Assembly: GCA_900556245.1 (NCBI GenBank)
Contig: USOC01000073.1
Span: forward strand, 1 to 6,162
Origin: an uncultured Prevotellaceae bacterium
GTDB lineage: Bacteria; Bacteroidota; Bacteroidia; Bacteroidales; Muribaculaceae
Direction of reading: 5' to 3'
DNA length: 6,162 bases
Within the stretch, counting starts at the first letter, position 1, and every line of letters begins with the position of its first letter. This document shows, one piece after another, positions 5,851 through 6,162 of the stretch. A program made the position numbers and the translations under genes. Below the pieces are notes generated by a model. That model did not search any database, had not been told where the DNA came from, and worked only from the letters and a program-made list of their open reading frames with translations.

Positions 5851-6162
5851 ATGATGGAAAGTAATTTTGAGAGCCGGCTGAGGGATGATCTGACCGGCTA
5901 TCTTTTGTCGCAGGGGCTGCTCGACGAACAGCTGCCCCAATGTCCGGATGTGGAGGATAAATGGAAAGAGATAGGAGAAGAATATCTTCCCGACGGTATC
6001 CGGGAATTTTCCGATTTTCCGGTCGTGTCGCTCGGGTGGATGATGTTTTTAGGTATGGCCATTGCCAATTATTGGGACAGCGATTGGGCGGACTATGGCA
6101 ACCGGGAGCATCTTTATGCCGCAATTCGTGACGCGAGAGGCTATGACAGGATGGATGAGTAT
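5851..6162 (+). CDS. Acidic protein of unknown function, truncated by window end
   Basis: The frame is open from ATG 5851 to the last base, giving 104 codons with no stop, so the 3' end is missing. The translation begins M-M-E-S-N-F-E-S-R-L and is strongly acidic, with helix-like segments and an aromatic-rich centre: V-V-S-L-G-W-M-M-F-L-G-M-A-I-A-N-Y-W-D (about 58-76), then R-D-A-R-G-Y-D-R-M-D-E-Y at the window edge. The one hydrophobic stretch is short and followed by Trp/Asp, fitting a buried helix better than a membrane anchor. I do not recognise a named domain. Start choice: an AGGAAG Shine-Dalgarno-like site at 5845-5850 serves ATG 5851 or, with better spacing, ATG 5854; a GTG at 5830, whose GTGA overlaps the FKBP stop, would add seven residues and mimic the other junctions. 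It is probably the next gene of the same operon. Confidence 0.72.
   Translation, partial: MMESNFESRLRDDLTGYLLSQGLLDEQLPQCPDVEDKWKEIGEEYLPDGIREFSDFPVVSLGWMMFLGMAIANYWDSDWADYGNREHLYAAIRDARGYDRMDEY

Noticed and set aside
5675..6124. Antisense reading frame opposite the FKBP end and the last gene
   Set aside because: The Pro/Arg/Ser-rich translation has no motif, and the sense strand carries a clear FKBP domain.

Overview
The window is one dense run of eight co-directional (+ strand) genes from a Bacteroidota genome, most likely order Bacteroidales. The main pointers are the C-terminal part of SprA/Sov, the giant outer-membrane translocon of the type IX secretion system, which is confined to this phylum; a DUF4369-type lipoprotein; two small proteins that look like conserved Bacteroidales hypotheticals; and mostly weak or absent Shine-Dalgarno sites with A/T-rich stretches before several starts. 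Base composition looks near 50% GC. The genus cannot be resolved by eye.

Layout: 1-2099 is the 3' portion of sprA, whose 5' end lies outside the window. After a gap of about 21 nt come a multi-pass GT-C-fold glycosyltransferase (2121-3704), a lipoprotein with an N-terminal DUF4369-like domain but no thioredoxin domain (3691-4389), a single-domain rhodanese lipoprotein (4386-4772), the fluoride channel CrcB/Fluc (4769-5140), an unrecognised 101-residue protein (5130-5435), a compact FKBP-type prolyl isomerase without signal peptide (5432-5833), and an acidic protein of unknown function cut by the window end (5851-6162).

Five successive junctions overlap by 14, 4, 4, 11 and 4 nt, so the genes from the glycosyltransferase to the FKBP are almost certainly one translationally coupled transcript, possibly continuing from sprA. 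I see no terminator, promoter, RNA gene, mobile element, CRISPR array or riboswitch. The products mix envelope functions (T9SS translocon, membrane glycosyltransferase, two lipoproteins, ion channel) with cytoplasmic ones. A shared pathway is not evident; co-transcription is well supported, a common function is not.

No clearly novel system is present. The points most worth a second look are the DUF4369 lipoprotein lacking its usual redox domain but coupled to a rhodanese lipoprotein, the Bacteroidetes O-glycosylation-type sequons in those lipoproteins next to a GT-C enzyme, and the two unassigned small proteins.
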